A stretch of 64,000 nt of DNA. Source: Gynurincola endophyticus (GTDB lineage: Bacteria; Bacteroidota; Bacteroidia; Chitinophagales; Chitinophagaceae). The DNA lies in NCBI RefSeq assembly GCF_003991195.1, contig NZ_RCWL01000002.1, forward strand, positions 495,370-559,369, written 5' to 3'. Below, one piece after another: positions 19,501 through 27,722 of this stretch (its first letter is position 1; every line of letters begins with the position of its first letter). The position numbers were made by a program, and so were the translations under genes. Below the pieces are notes generated by a model. That model was given only the letters and a program-made list of their open reading frames with translations. It searched no databases and had not been told where the DNA came from.

Positions 19501-19629
19501 TTGTTCTTTTTGAAAATAAGTTACTGCCTCGCGCATTGCCCTGTTAGGGTCAGTAAAATAGTAGGTTTCTTGTGAAAACCCTGCATAACTCGTTCCGAGT
19601 AGCGCTAAAACAAAGGTTATTTTTTTCAT
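16600..19629 (-). CDS. Large periplasmic tetratricopeptide-repeat protein
   Basis: From the preferred ATG at 19629 the protein has 1009 residues. The frame is open 13 codons further upstream (to 19668), but only the internal Met gives a clean signal peptide (MKKITFVLALLGTSYAGFSQ). The rest is almost wholly TPR-like helical hairpins (for example FNKGYSYFVNKNFNAAAPLF, YLLGDAYLKLNDKPNARNAF, AKSYHLSNDYAKAIQQYKQV), suggesting a periplasmic superhelical scaffold. It is the first gene of an operon with the barrel and the HU protein, so a role in assembling or organising an outer-membrane complex is a reasonable inference. Confidence 0.88.
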   Translation of the reverse strand: MKKITFVLALLGTSYAGFSQETYYFTDPNRAMREAVTYFQKEQYSLAYPILKQLSADLRDKDRVNQPFNYQELKYYTIVCALKQNESAAISRASEFIDVEDNAARVQMMHFHLAEFYFRQENYALALQHYELANISNLSNTEIAKMKFNKGYSYFVNKNFNAAAPLFDDIRQISSDPHYFDANYYYGFINYSQKKWANALSAFNVVETHEEYGKVVPYYLASIHYLQGRKDRAVQVAEAGLKKAQVEHKNELHQILGHAYFEQRDFDKALPHLEKYVNSVDKVTRADIYELSYCYYQQKQWNNAISGFKQISGKEDSLAQHAMYLLGDAYLKLNDKPNARNAFLFCSVNSSNQEQREISMFNYAKLSYELGYQDIALNELQKFTAEFPNSTYSNEAKELLISVLANTNNYRDALAVLESLSNPSVNAQRLTPRIQYGRATELINDGMLVGAYDLLTKAEQHPQNASIISLVYYWKGELAYRLNRPDEAIRYFNLYQQRGAVAQGEASSKNAFYTAGYAYLKKEEYNSALQQFQQVVRNASRTATPVEQDAYVRAADCYYMSKQYATAKTMYENVINYGWGASDYASFQRAMIAGVNSPSEKIKLLNSFNQQYPNSSLALDANMEAADSYLANQQYQLAVPYLKKIVESDNPSLKSKAQLKLGIAYYNLDQTDLAVQQFNTLLKTSPNSVEANSALEGLKAIYIEQGKSNEYVALARSLGKDVSASQEESLIYDEIESLLNRNNQSGALAKLNEYLTKFPNGQYQLDALYFTAQIYDNQKNWEKAAVYYDQLSEIVPHKYAETALLRSARLHYFDLKNIEKAEGYFHKLTQYATTQEHQLEAYRGLVRTQYQLEKFDQALETANHLLKQKGIGSDDKIIANMAIAKSYHLSNDYAKAIQQYKQVAGLSKAAYGAEARYAIAEILFKQNKLTEAEEAALEVIDKSGSYEDWVVKSYLLLGDIYFAEKDYFNAKATFESVVENTSIESLKAIAQQKLEEVKNAERSASKVSQ

Positions 19630-19734
19630 CCAAAGGAATTTTTCAAGAATGCTTATTGAAATGACCAAACATCATTCCAAAGATCTCCGAATAAAGATAA
19701 CCCAAACAATGATTATATTCATTTCCGAAATCTT

Positions 19735-19750
19735 AAATTTGTACAAATTT
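19735..19750. promoter_or_regulatory. 16-bp palindrome in the divergent TPR/DoxX promoter region
   Basis: AAATTTGTACAAATTT is a perfect palindrome in the short divergent region. It overlaps a TAAATTTG match to the Bacteroidota -7 box (19734-19741) for the rightward gene. It could be an operator, but no regulator can be assigned. Confidence 0.4.
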
Positions 19751-19756
19751 GTATCT

Positions 19757-20164
19757 ATGTCAAAAATCATGTCGACCTCTTACTCTAACGCAGCATTTAA
19801 TACAGCCAGTTTTTTATTAAGAGTTACTATGGGCTTATTAATGATTCCGCATGGTTACAGCAAACTGATCAGGTTCGAGTCTTTACAGCATAAGTTTATG
19901 AATTTTTTAGGACTTGGATCAACGCTTACCCTCTGTTTGGTCATTTTCGCAGAACTAATTTGTTCAGCGTTATTGATTTTAGGACTGGTAACCCGCTTTG
20001 CTGTTATTCCTTTAATTATTGCCATGTGTGTGGCACTGTTCATTTCTCATCGTGGCGACTTTTTCGGTGAAGGCGAAAAAGCAGCTTTATTCTTAGCGGG
20101 TTATATCACAATATTATTAATCGGACCTGGCCAGGCCAGTGTAGATGCGCTTGTAAAAAGATAA
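19757..20164 (+). CDS. DoxX-family membrane protein
   Basis: With the start at 19757 (MSKIMSTSYSN) the protein has 135 residues and four hydrophobic helices, the normal build of the DoxX/DoxD-like family. The frame is open back to 19649, but that extension overlaps the divergent TPR gene and lacks family similarity. Motifs such as RVTMGLLMIPHGYSKL and the C-terminal ALFLAGYITILLIGPG fit DoxX. Members are implicated in redox or thiol stress in other bacteria; the role here is unknown. The thioesterase gene begins 4 bases downstream, so they are co-transcribed. Confidence 0.85.
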   Translation: MSKIMSTSYSNAAFNTASFLLRVTMGLLMIPHGYSKLIRFESLQHKFMNFLGLGSTLTLCLVIFAELICSALLILGLVTRFAVIPLIIAMCVALFISHRGDFFGEGEKAALFLAGYITILLIGPGQASVDALVKR

Positions 20165-20168
20165 AAGA

Positions 20169-20594
20169 ATGTTTGTAGCAAGTACACCAATCAGAGTCAG
20201 ATATGCCGACACCGATCAGATGGGAGTCGTTTATCACTCAAATTATATAGATTATTTCGAAGCCGGCAGAACGGAAGCTATTCGCGATTTAGGCTTTACT
20301 TATCGTGATATGGAAGCCATGGGAATTATAATGCCAGTAGTGGAAGTTAACTGTAAATACTTACGTCCTGCAAAATACGACGACCTGGTTACTGTTAAAA
20401 CCACTCTGACCGAACTACCGAAAGATCATAAAATTACTTTCATTCAGGAAATCTTTAATGAAGAAAACAAACTGTTGGTAACCGGTACTGTTAAGCTATA
20501 TTTCATGGAGGCAAAAACCATGCAACGCTCAAAAATGCCGGAACAGTTATATAACAAATTAAAGGAATATTTCGCCGATATTACATCAGTTTAA
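20169..20594 (+). CDS. Acyl-CoA thioesterase, YbgC/4-hydroxybenzoyl-CoA type
   Basis: This 141-residue hot-dog-fold enzyme has the signature RYADTDQMGVVYHSNYIDYF, in which the Asp of TDQMG is the expected catalytic residue, followed by EAGRTEAIRDLG on the long helix. The family hydrolyses acyl-CoA or acyl-ACP thioesters. YbgC homologues are often tied to tol-pal genes, which are not present here. It is the second gene of a pair with the DoxX protein and ends before a shared terminator. Confidence 0.9.
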   Translation: MFVASTPIRVRYADTDQMGVVYHSNYIDYFEAGRTEAIRDLGFTYRDMEAMGIIMPVVEVNCKYLRPAKYDDLVTVKTTLTELPKDHKITFIQEIFNEENKLLVTGTVKLYFMEAKTMQRSKMPEQLYNKLKEYFADITSV

Positions 20595-20713
20595 AAAATT
20601 CTATACCTAATTATTTGATTTTTATCAATTAGGATGTAAATTTGTTTTACCCATTTTTAAATCCACTATTTAAAACCGATTTATCCAGGCCTTGGAAACT
20701 TCCGAGTCCTACG

Positions 20714-20737
20714 AAAAACATCCTTCAGGATGTTTTT
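20714..20737. terminator. Bidirectional intrinsic terminator
   Basis: AAAAACATCC (20714-20723) pairs perfectly with GGATGTTTTT (20728-20737) around a TTCA loop, between the thioesterase gene and the convergent PBP4 gene. Both strands provide U-runs. Confidence 0.9.
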
Positions 20738-20743
20738 CTTTTT

Positions 20744-22156
20744 TTACTTAAGTAAGTCCAGTATTTTATACATTTCCTGCACCATACTATTCGCAGTACC
20801 ATTATAGTTATAAGCAATAATGGCGATATTGTATTCTTTGCCGGCTTTTGACCGGTGTACACCAGCAAAAGCTTTCACCCCTGCAATCGTTCCGCTCTTC
20901 AACTTCATGTTATTGTATAAAGGGAACCCTTCAAGATAAGATGTATACCAACTTTGTTTGCGGGCATATTGCAAAACTTTCACTAACGCTTCGGCTGTAA
21001 TTCTGTTTTCAGGAGATAATCCGCTACCGTCCACCATCTTTAACTGGTGTCGGGCAATACCTTTTCCTTCCCAGAATGCCTTCAGTTTATTCAACCCGCT
21101 TTTCAACGATGCCTGCTCTCCAGCCTGCGCATCTATTGATTTTATCATTACTTCACCGTATAAATTGATACTTTTTCTTAAAAACCAATAACTGATTTTC
21201 TCCAGTTCGGGCGATTCAACAGTATAAAACTCTTTCCATCCTGTTTTATTGAGTGAATAGGTTTGTAAAGGATATGTTTGAACTGGGTGCATTAATTCAA
21301 TTCCATTGGCAGCCATCGACAGTTCTAATGTTTGTGCGAATACCTGCGCCGGATAGGGCATCGAACCGCTAATGGTAAAAGAACTTCCTGCCGGTACTGT
21401 TCCTACAGCAAAACCCTGCGTTGCGTAGGGAGTTACATATATATATGCCTGGTCGCCCGAACCGGCTGCACCGGTAGTGATATTATTTTTAAAGTTATTG
21501 AGCAACAAAGACGGCGTTGTATTTAATACAGCAGTAGAATCACCTGTCTTTTTACCGGGTGTCAGCTGAAGGTCGTACTGATTTTCATTCCAGTTCAAAC
21601 TCCACGATCCGGCACCATAGTAATTTCCCATATCATTGTAAGTATAACCACCGGGTAAAGACTGATAATCAAAAATAGTTTCATGAATATGTACTTTACC
21701 TTCTACTACATGAATGCCTTCCTGGAGAAATACCTGAATAATGTTTTTAATCACAGTGTCTTTGTGCGTTTGTGTCCATCTCCAGCTACCAAAAGTGGGG
21801 TCACCTCCGGCAACAATATGCATATCCCCCTTCAGTACTTTATTGGCTACTGAACCTGTATAATAAAATGTCGTTTTATACCTGAAATCCTTTCCCAGCA
21901 AATCATAAGCCGTTGCAGCAGTAATAATTTTTTGGGTGGAAGCAGCCGGTAAACCAATTGTAGAATGATTTCTATAAACCCATTCACCGGTTTGAGCATC
22001 CTGAACAGCAACTGACAAAATGCCGCCTTGCAAAACAGCCTTCTTTTCCAACGCAGCAACAGATTCTTTCAATTTTGCCGCTACAGTCTGAGCACTCAGC
22101 TGATGCACCCCGAATACCAATAATAACAGGCATATCTTTTTTATCATCTTTTTCAT
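20744..22156 (-). CDS. dacB: D-alanyl-D-alanine carboxypeptidase/endopeptidase (PBP4 type)
   Basis: This 470-residue periplasmic S13 peptidase trims peptidoglycan peptides and cuts D-Ala-mDAP cross-links. A signal peptide (to LSAQ) precedes the S73-T-Q-K76 catalytic tetrad, the DGSGLSPENR motif (SxN-type) and KSGTIAG (KTG-type). The large insert between the first two motifs is typical of class C low-molecular-mass PBPs. The gene is divergent from cinA across about 50 bases. Confidence 0.94.
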   Translation of the reverse strand: MKKMIKKICLLLLVFGVHQLSAQTVAAKLKESVAALEKKAVLQGGILSVAVQDAQTGEWVYRNHSTIGLPAASTQKIITAATAYDLLGKDFRYKTTFYYTGSVANKVLKGDMHIVAGGDPTFGSWRWTQTHKDTVIKNIIQVFLQEGIHVVEGKVHIHETIFDYQSLPGGYTYNDMGNYYGAGSWSLNWNENQYDLQLTPGKKTGDSTAVLNTTPSLLLNNFKNNITTGAAGSGDQAYIYVTPYATQGFAVGTVPAGSSFTISGSMPYPAQVFAQTLELSMAANGIELMHPVQTYPLQTYSLNKTGWKEFYTVESPELEKISYWFLRKSINLYGEVMIKSIDAQAGEQASLKSGLNKLKAFWEGKGIARHQLKMVDGSGLSPENRITAEALVKVLQYARKQSWYTSYLEGFPLYNNMKLKSGTIAGVKAFAGVHRSKAGKEYNIAIIAYNYNGTANSMVQEMYKILDLLK

Positions 22157-22206
22157 TTGATTTATTAAATTTAGTTGTTTCTTGCATATTGCCTAAATAT
22201 TTCACA

Positions 22207-23478
22207 ATGAAAGAACATTTCGCAACTATAATTACTATCGGAGATGAGCTGTTGATCGGACAAGTGATCGATACCAATAGTGCATGGTTAGCTCAAAAAC
22301 TAAACCATATCGGTTTTTGGGTAAAGCAAAGATGGTCAATCGGTGATGATGCTTCTGCCATTGTAAGTGCTTTAGACGCTGCGCTGGCATCTAGTTCGAT
22401 GGTCATTATTACCGGCGGACTCGGCCCCACCAATGATGATATTACTAAAAAAGTATTAACCGGCTACTTTGATGGCCAGCTGCAGTTCAACGAAGCAGTA
22501 CTGGAACATGTGACGGCTTTATTGTCGAAAGTAAAAGTGAGTCCTTTGTTAGAAAGAAACCGTCAGCAGGCAATGCTTCCTTCTACTGCAAAAGTATTAT
22601 GGAATGCAGTGGGTACAGCTCCGGGCATGTTGTTCGAAAAAAATGGAAAGCTGGTCTTTTCTCTTCCCGGAGTTCCTCATGAAATGAAATACGTGATGGA
22701 AAACTCCGGAATCGGTATTATTCAGGAACATTATTCCCTGCCTTCTATCCAGCATAAAACACTATTAACGGCAGGTATCGGTGAATCAACCCTTGCAGAG
22801 CATATTCAGGACTGGGAAAATCAACTTCCGGCTAACATAAAGCTTGCTTATTTACCCAATAACGGAATGGTTCGTTTACGGATAACCGGTATAGACAAAC
22901 AAAGTCATACATTATCAGTACAATTACAGGAGCAGTTTGAAAAGCTGAAGGTTCTTGTATCGGAATGGCTAATTACCGACGAAGACAAAACGCTTAACCT
23001 CGTATTGGGGGAGTTACTGAATGATACTTCGTGCACGGTAGGTTCTGTAGAAAGTTGTACCGGCGGGTATCTGGCTCATCTCATTACTTCCCTATCCGGT
23101 TCGAGCAAATCTTATCTCGGTTCGATAGTAAGTTATGCAAATGATGTGAAAGAGAACCTGGTGCACGTAAAGCATGAAACAATAGAGCAGTTCGGCGCAG
23201 TAAGTGAAGAAACAATTAAAGAAATGGTAAAAGGCGGACTTGAACAATTGGGCGTGAATTATGTAATAGCAACTTCAGGTATAATGGGCCCGTTGGGTGG
23301 ATCGGAAGCCAAGCCGGTTGGTACCGTTTGGTTGGGTGTAGGTACGAAAGAAAAAATAGAGACCAAGCTAATAAAAGCGCGGTGGGATCGTTTAAAAAAC
23401 ATTGAATTCACAGCTCAGCAGGCTTTGCTTTTCTTAATAAAATTTATCAAGGCAAACCCAAAAGCGAACGATTGTTAG
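22207..23478 (+). CDS. cinA: CinA family nicotinamide-nucleotide amidohydrolase
   Basis: From the ATG at 22207 the protein has 423 residues, which matches two-domain CinA. The frame is open to 22075, but that region overlaps dacB and is not CinA-like. The N-terminal COG1058/MoCF domain (ITIGDELLIGQVIDTNSAWLA, ITGGLGPTNDD) carries ADP-ribose pyrophosphatase-type activity in characterised homologues. The C-terminal PncC domain (VESCTGGYLAHLIT, SYANDVKENLV, TSGIMGPLGG) deamidates NMN. It recycles pyridine nucleotide; the competence name is historical. Confidence 0.94.
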   Translation: MKEHFATIITIGDELLIGQVIDTNSAWLAQKLNHIGFWVKQRWSIGDDASAIVSALDAALASSSMVIITGGLGPTNDDITKKVLTGYFDGQLQFNEAVLEHVTALLSKVKVSPLLERNRQQAMLPSTAKVLWNAVGTAPGMLFEKNGKLVFSLPGVPHEMKYVMENSGIGIIQEHYSLPSIQHKTLLTAGIGESTLAEHIQDWENQLPANIKLAYLPNNGMVRLRITGIDKQSHTLSVQLQEQFEKLKVLVSEWLITDEDKTLNLVLGELLNDTSCTVGSVESCTGGYLAHLITSLSGSSKSYLGSIVSYANDVKENLVHVKHETIEQFGAVSEETIKEMVKGGLEQLGVNYVIATSGIMGPLGGSEAKPVGTVWLGVGTKEKIETKLIKARWDRLKNIEFTAQQALLFLIKFIKANPKANDC

Positions 23479-23636
23479 TAAAATTTGTACATTTGCAACA
23501 TCGATTAGCTTGCCAGAGTATCTAATAGTCTCATATATAATGCATTCTGCATCAATACGACTACCAATGCCTGGTTTTTTAGTTCACAGTATGTGAGTTA
23601 TTTAGTAATTTTGTCATTTAAAATTAAAATTCATTT
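23479..23636 (+). promoter_or_regulatory. E2 promoter region with TAATTTTG box
   Basis: The 158-base gap contains TAATTTTG at 23606-23613, an exact TAnnTTTG match 23 bases before the E2 start codon. No TTG at the optimal distance was found, so only the -7 element is supported. Confidence 0.5.
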
Positions 23637-24965
23637 ATGGCTGTAGTTGACCTGGTTATGCCAAAGATGGGCGAAAGTATTATGGAAGCAACCATCTTAA
23701 AATGGCATAAAAACCCTGGCGATCCTGTGAAGATGGATGAGACGGTGTTAGAAATAGCAACAGATAAAGTAGACAGTGAAGTTCCGTCAACGGCTGAAGG
23801 GATTATCGATGAAATTTTATTTGAAGCAGATGCAGTAGTTCCTGTAGGTGCTGTAATAGCACGTATAAAAACTGATGCTACCGCATCAGCAGTGGATCAA
23901 CCTGCCCCCGCTACTCCGGCTGCCGCTCCGACAACCAACGTACAAGTTGTTGAAACAGCTACAGCAGCTCCTGCAAAAGTTGAAAATTCCGGCACAAAAA
24001 ATAATTTCTACTCTCCATTAGTACTGAAAATTGCTTCTGAAGAAGGTATCAGTATGAGTGAACTGGAAAATATTCCTGGTTCAGGAAATGAAGGCAGAGT
24101 AACTAAAAAAGATATTTTACAATACGTTGAAGCAAAGAGAAACGGGCAAACAACCGCGAAACCTGCAGCTCAACCCGCTACTCAGGCAGTACAGGCAACA
24201 CCTTTGAGTCAGCCTGTAGCTACTACAACGTCTTCTCCTGCACAATATTCAGGTGGAAATGTAGAAATCATCGAAATGGACCGTATGCGTCGTCTGATTG
24301 CCGATCACATGGTGAAAAGTAAGCATACCAGCCCGCACGTTACCAGCTTCACCGAAGCGGATGTTACCAATCTGGTATTGTGGAGAGAGAAAGTAAAAAA
24401 CGAATTTGCAAAGAGAGAAAATGAAAAAATCACTTTCACACCGCTCTTTGTAGAAGCCATTGTCAGATGTATTAAAAAATATCCGTTCATCAACAGTAGT
24501 ATTGATGGCAATAATATCATCGTAAAAAAAGATATTAATATTGGTATGGCTACGGCCCTTCCTTCAGGTAACTTAATTGTTCCGGTCATTAAAAATGCCG
24601 ATCAGTTGAACCTGGTAGGTTTAACGAAAAAAGTAAACGGATTAGCGAATGATGCCCGAAACGGTAAACTTCGTCCGGATGACACGCAGGGAGGAACCTT
24701 TACACTAACCAATGTAGGAACTTTCGGAAGTTTAATGGGCACACCCATCATTAACCAGCCACAGGTAGCAATCCTGGCAGTAGGAGCTATTAAAAAACGC
24801 CCGGTAGTGATTGAAACCGAACAGGGTGATTCGATTGCAATCAGACATATGATGTATCTCTCTATGTCATATGACCATAGAATTGTAGACGGTGCATTAG
24901 GAGCAACTTTCCTCACCGCAGTAGCGAAAGAGCTCGAAAACTTCGATCCGAACAGAGAGTTTTAG
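23637..24965 (+). CDS. 2-oxoacid dehydrogenase E2 (dihydrolipoamide acyltransferase)
   Basis: This 442-residue protein has an N-terminal lipoyl domain with the lipoylated K44 in TDKVDSE, an Ala/Pro/Thr-rich swinging-arm linker, and a peripheral-subunit-binding domain near residues 122-163 (SPLVLKIASEEGISMSEL). After a second linker comes the catalytic acyltransferase domain ending in H414-RIV-D418-G. The DKVDSEVPS lipoyl context is common in branched-chain oxoacid E2, but pyruvate and 2-oxoglutarate E2 cannot be excluded without E1 neighbours. It is a single gene with its own promoter and terminator. Confidence 0.93.
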   Translation: MAVVDLVMPKMGESIMEATILKWHKNPGDPVKMDETVLEIATDKVDSEVPSTAEGIIDEILFEADAVVPVGAVIARIKTDATASAVDQPAPATPAAAPTTNVQVVETATAAPAKVENSGTKNNFYSPLVLKIASEEGISMSELENIPGSGNEGRVTKKDILQYVEAKRNGQTTAKPAAQPATQAVQATPLSQPVATTTSSPAQYSGGNVEIIEMDRMRRLIADHMVKSKHTSPHVTSFTEADVTNLVLWREKVKNEFAKRENEKITFTPLFVEAIVRCIKKYPFINSSIDGNNIIVKKDINIGMATALPSGNLIVPVIKNADQLNLVGLTKKVNGLANDARNGKLRPDDTQGGTFTLTNVGTFGSLMGTPIINQPQVAILAVGAIKKRPVVIETEQGDSIAIRHMMYLSMSYDHRIVDGALGATFLTAVAKELENFDPNREF

Positions 24966-24998
24966 TTTTTATCCGGCAAAAACATATTGACGAATACC

Positions 24999-25036
24999 AA
25001 AAGAGCAGTTGTAACGATCGTTACAACTGCTCTTTT
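24999..25036 (+). terminator. Perfect 38-bp palindromic terminator after the E2 gene
   Basis: Bases 24999-25017 are perfectly complementary to 25018-25036, giving a 17-19 bp stem with minimal loop, A-run upstream and T-run downstream. It lies 34 bases after the stop codon. Confidence 0.88.
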
Positions 25037-25195
25037 ATTAGATACTGGCAGTAAGATTATTCAAATGTTTATATTTTATGTAAAATACCCACTTCCGTTA
25101 ATTCCTCCCTGAAGTATGTCAGCAATTATCTTGCTATATTTATGTTGGCTTTATTTATGAAGAATTCAAAATTTGTAACTTCTGTACACTAACCT

Positions 25196-26098
25196 ATGAA
25201 GGTAAAATTTTACGACTCCGATCCACTCCTGAATGATCATGTATTAATGTTTGCATATGCTGAATTATCAGCAGAGGAATTATCTAAAACAAAGTTCCTT
25301 CCTGATAATGCCACATCATTAACCTTATTCTTAAATACCGACCCAACCGTCACAGATTACTTTACTGGTAATACAATCAATTACCGTATTACTTTTTCGG
25401 GGCAACACTCCGTTTCTGTTCTTTATACTCCCCGTGAAAACATCAGAATTATCAATGTAGATTTTTTACCCTGGGGTGCCTATTCTGTTTTCGGCAAAGA
25501 ACAATCAGCTTTACACAATGTTACTTCAGATGCCACGGAGCTTTTTCCTGGTTTAAAAAAGTTACTTCCTGATCTTGAAGCTCATTTAAACGATGCTGAA
25601 TATTGTGTTCGGGTTTTAGAAACCTTTTTACTTTCCGAACTTCAAAAACGCACAAAACATACAGATGAAAGGATTATTTATAGCTGTAACGAAATAATCA
25701 GGAATAATGGAAAAATACCAATAACAGAACTCTGCAGAAAAGCAGGAATATCGCAGTCAGGATTAAGAAATTATTTCTCAGAAATGATAGGCGTTACTCC
25801 AAAATTATTCGGACGAATTACCCGTTTTACTGCTGTACAGAAATTTTTGGGAGAAAATCCTAATGTTGGCTGGAGTGATATTGTACATCAATTTGACTAT
25901 TTCGATCAAAACCATTTTATCAGAGAATTTAAACAATTTACCGGAGCCATTCCGAAAAACAGAAGACAATGGGAAGCACTGTTTGACCCGCTAAAAAAAG
26001 CCGTAGAAGATGGTTTTGCTGCTGATCCTGAACAGATGAAACGCTATCGGGATGCCTCGCTCTATCAGATTTTACACTACACCCCGCAAAATACCTGA
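25196..26098 (+). CDS. AraC-family transcriptional regulator
   Basis: This 300-residue cytoplasmic protein has an N-terminal ligand-sensing domain (about 1-155) and a C-terminal double HTH of AraC type. The first HTH is ITELCRKAGISQSGLRNYF and the second lies around WSDIVHQFDYFDQNHFIREF with the family hallmark QFTGAIPKNRR. Effector and targets are unknown. The three exported-protein genes just downstream on the same strand are candidate targets, but this rests only on position. Confidence 0.9.
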   Translation: MKVKFYDSDPLLNDHVLMFAYAELSAEELSKTKFLPDNATSLTLFLNTDPTVTDYFTGNTINYRITFSGQHSVSVLYTPRENIRIINVDFLPWGAYSVFGKEQSALHNVTSDATELFPGLKKLLPDLEAHLNDAEYCVRVLETFLLSELQKRTKHTDERIIYSCNEIIRNNGKIPITELCRKAGISQSGLRNYFSEMIGVTPKLFGRITRFTAVQKFLGENPNVGWSDIVHQFDYFDQNHFIREFKQFTGAIPKNRRQWEALFDPLKKAVEDGFAADPEQMKRYRDASLYQILHYTPQNT

Positions 26099-26219
26099 TA
26101 CCGCAACTTTGATTTGCCCCGATAAAATCGCTTTTTGTGATTTTATGCTATTTTTTGCCTTCAAATTTTTCTTGTTTTGTTGATTCTGAAGTTTTACAAG
26201 AAACTAAAAAAAATCAACT

Positions 26220-27014
26220 ATGAAAACAGGGTTTTCAGGAATATTATACTGCCTTTTAGTATCTGCCATTCTATTCAACTCATGTAGTAAAAAAGAAAAT
26301 GACCCGCCTGCTGTTGCAAGAGAGATAACAGTTGAAGAGCTCAGTTCTTACCAGATTATTGAAGAATATATACCCACCGCAGATGGATTCAATATCTATG
26401 GCAATAAGCCAATGCTATTGGTGAGTTATTTACAAAAAAGTGTCTCAGATAACAAATACAGGTCTTACTGGGCACTGTCATATCAATTATTTTCAAAACT
26501 AATTAGCACTCCCCTTTCTTATAACCCTGAAACAGGCATTACCAAATTTGAAACCTCATTAGGTTTCTATGAACTTACGAGAGATGAAAACGATCAGATT
26601 ATCGTAGCCGGGGAGCTAATTCCTGATTACCCCGATCAGGATTTTTTTACAAAAGCTACCTCGAATTACATTCAGGTAGTGAAAATACCGAATGCAGTAT
26701 TTCACAATACTTCTTATAAAGCAATAGACGGTTCTTCTTACTACCGGTTCAGTGACAGCAGATGGATGTATAATCCATCTTCAAAACCAACTACAGCTCA
26801 ACTTACCTGGGATTATACCAGACATACAAATACTTTGTGGTATGGTGTGGATAATGGAAGTGCGAAACTTAAAAATTTATTTATTGTTATTCCTCAGGGT
26901 AACGGCTGGAAGGGAAATCATCAAGATAAAGACCTTCTGCTGATTAATACTTATGATGCGGTTTCTTTTAAAGCTGTGGGAGATGTTGGTATATATACTC
27001 CTGACATCAATTAA
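26220..27014 (+). CDS. Unrecognised lipoprotein, 264 residues
   Basis: The N-terminus has a signal peptide and lipobox (FNSCSKKEN, Cys near 22), so the mature protein is lipid-anchored and probably periplasmic or outer-membrane exposed. The rest is rich in aromatic and polar residues with no family I recognise. Motifs such as YWALSYQLFSK and DVGIYTPDIN carry no assignment. It is followed after 22 bases by another exported protein, suggesting an operon of exported proteins of unknown role. Confidence 0.75.
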   Translation: MKTGFSGILYCLLVSAILFNSCSKKENDPPAVAREITVEELSSYQIIEEYIPTADGFNIYGNKPMLLVSYLQKSVSDNKYRSYWALSYQLFSKLISTPLSYNPETGITKFETSLGFYELTRDENDQIIVAGELIPDYPDQDFFTKATSNYIQVVKIPNAVFHNTSYKAIDGSSYYRFSDSRWMYNPSSKPTTAQLTWDYTRHTNTLWYGVDNGSAKLKNLFIVIPQGNGWKGNHQDKDLLLINTYDAVSFKAVGDVGIYTPDIN

Positions 27015-27036
27015 TAATTACTTTGAAATCACCATC

Positions 27037-27651
27037 ATGAAAAAACTTATCCTGTTATTGATAATTATTCCTCAGATTGTATCGGGCCAGGTTGTAAAAA
27101 GGCCAGATATAGAAACTTCAGCACTGAAACTCAGCTCGGGAAAACAATATGTATATAAAGTAAACCTCTATAAAATCAGCAGCACTTCCTATCCTGGGGC
27201 AAAAGTTCAGTTAAAGATGATGCAAAACGCCGCTATACTGGATGGCAATGCAATGCTGTATCCTGAAATCAGAGCCGATCACGGGCCTATGTTCAAAGTT
27301 TGTCCGATAATTTTATTCGGCTACAAAAAAAATTCGTTTTCTACAGAGGGTAAGTGTAGTGTAACAGAACAGGGCAGCCTGAGTTTTACGAATGATATTG
27401 TTTTGGGAAAAAGATTTTCAATGCCGATTCCGGCAGACCGGCTCACTGCTGAAACAAAACTGGTAGTCGGCATCTATGGAGCGGAAATTACGCTTCCGAA
27501 TGGCACTTCAAAAGTGTTGAAAAAGGCTAACCTGCGTTCGTTCCGGTTAATTGATATGGATTTCTCCGTCAGAAACTATATAAAGTATGAGGTAAATATT
27601 GACGGAGCAACGATTACACTTGAGTATATAATAGAAAGATCAGCGATTTAA
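27037..27651 (+). CDS. Unrecognised secreted protein, 204 residues
   Basis: The preferred start at 27037 gives a clear signal peptide (MKKLILLLIIIPQIVSGQ). The frame extends upstream to 26953, inside the previous gene, and that extension is not signal-like. The mature part has predicted beta strands (KLSSGKQYVYKVNLYKI, TETKLVVGIYGAEITL) and two Cys residues that could form a disulfide. No family is recognised. It is the second gene of the 26220-28424 run. Confidence 0.7.
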   Translation: MKKLILLLIIIPQIVSGQVVKRPDIETSALKLSSGKQYVYKVNLYKISSTSYPGAKVQLKMMQNAAILDGNAMLYPEIRADHGPMFKVCPIILFGYKKNSFSTEGKCSVTEQGSLSFTNDIVLGKRFSMPIPADRLTAETKLVVGIYGAEITLPNGTSKVLKKANLRSFRLIDMDFSVRNYIKYEVNIDGATITLEYIIERSAI

Positions 27652-27722
27652 TAAAACCCCGGCACACAGATGACGTTGAATTCATCAGCAATCACTAACA
27701 TTCAGCATGAGATCTATCAAAA

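Noticed and set aside
19630..19668. Longer start for the TPR gene, and similar long starts at 19649 (DoxX), 22075 (cinA), 29996 (phosphatase), 34607 (EamA) and 57949 (GH13)
   Set aside because: The extra residues overlap neighbouring genes or destroy clear signal peptides or family N-termini; internal Met starts fit better.
24999..25036. Perfect 38-bp palindrome considered as an operator
   Set aside because: Position just after the E2 stop and flanking A/T-runs fit an intrinsic terminator better.
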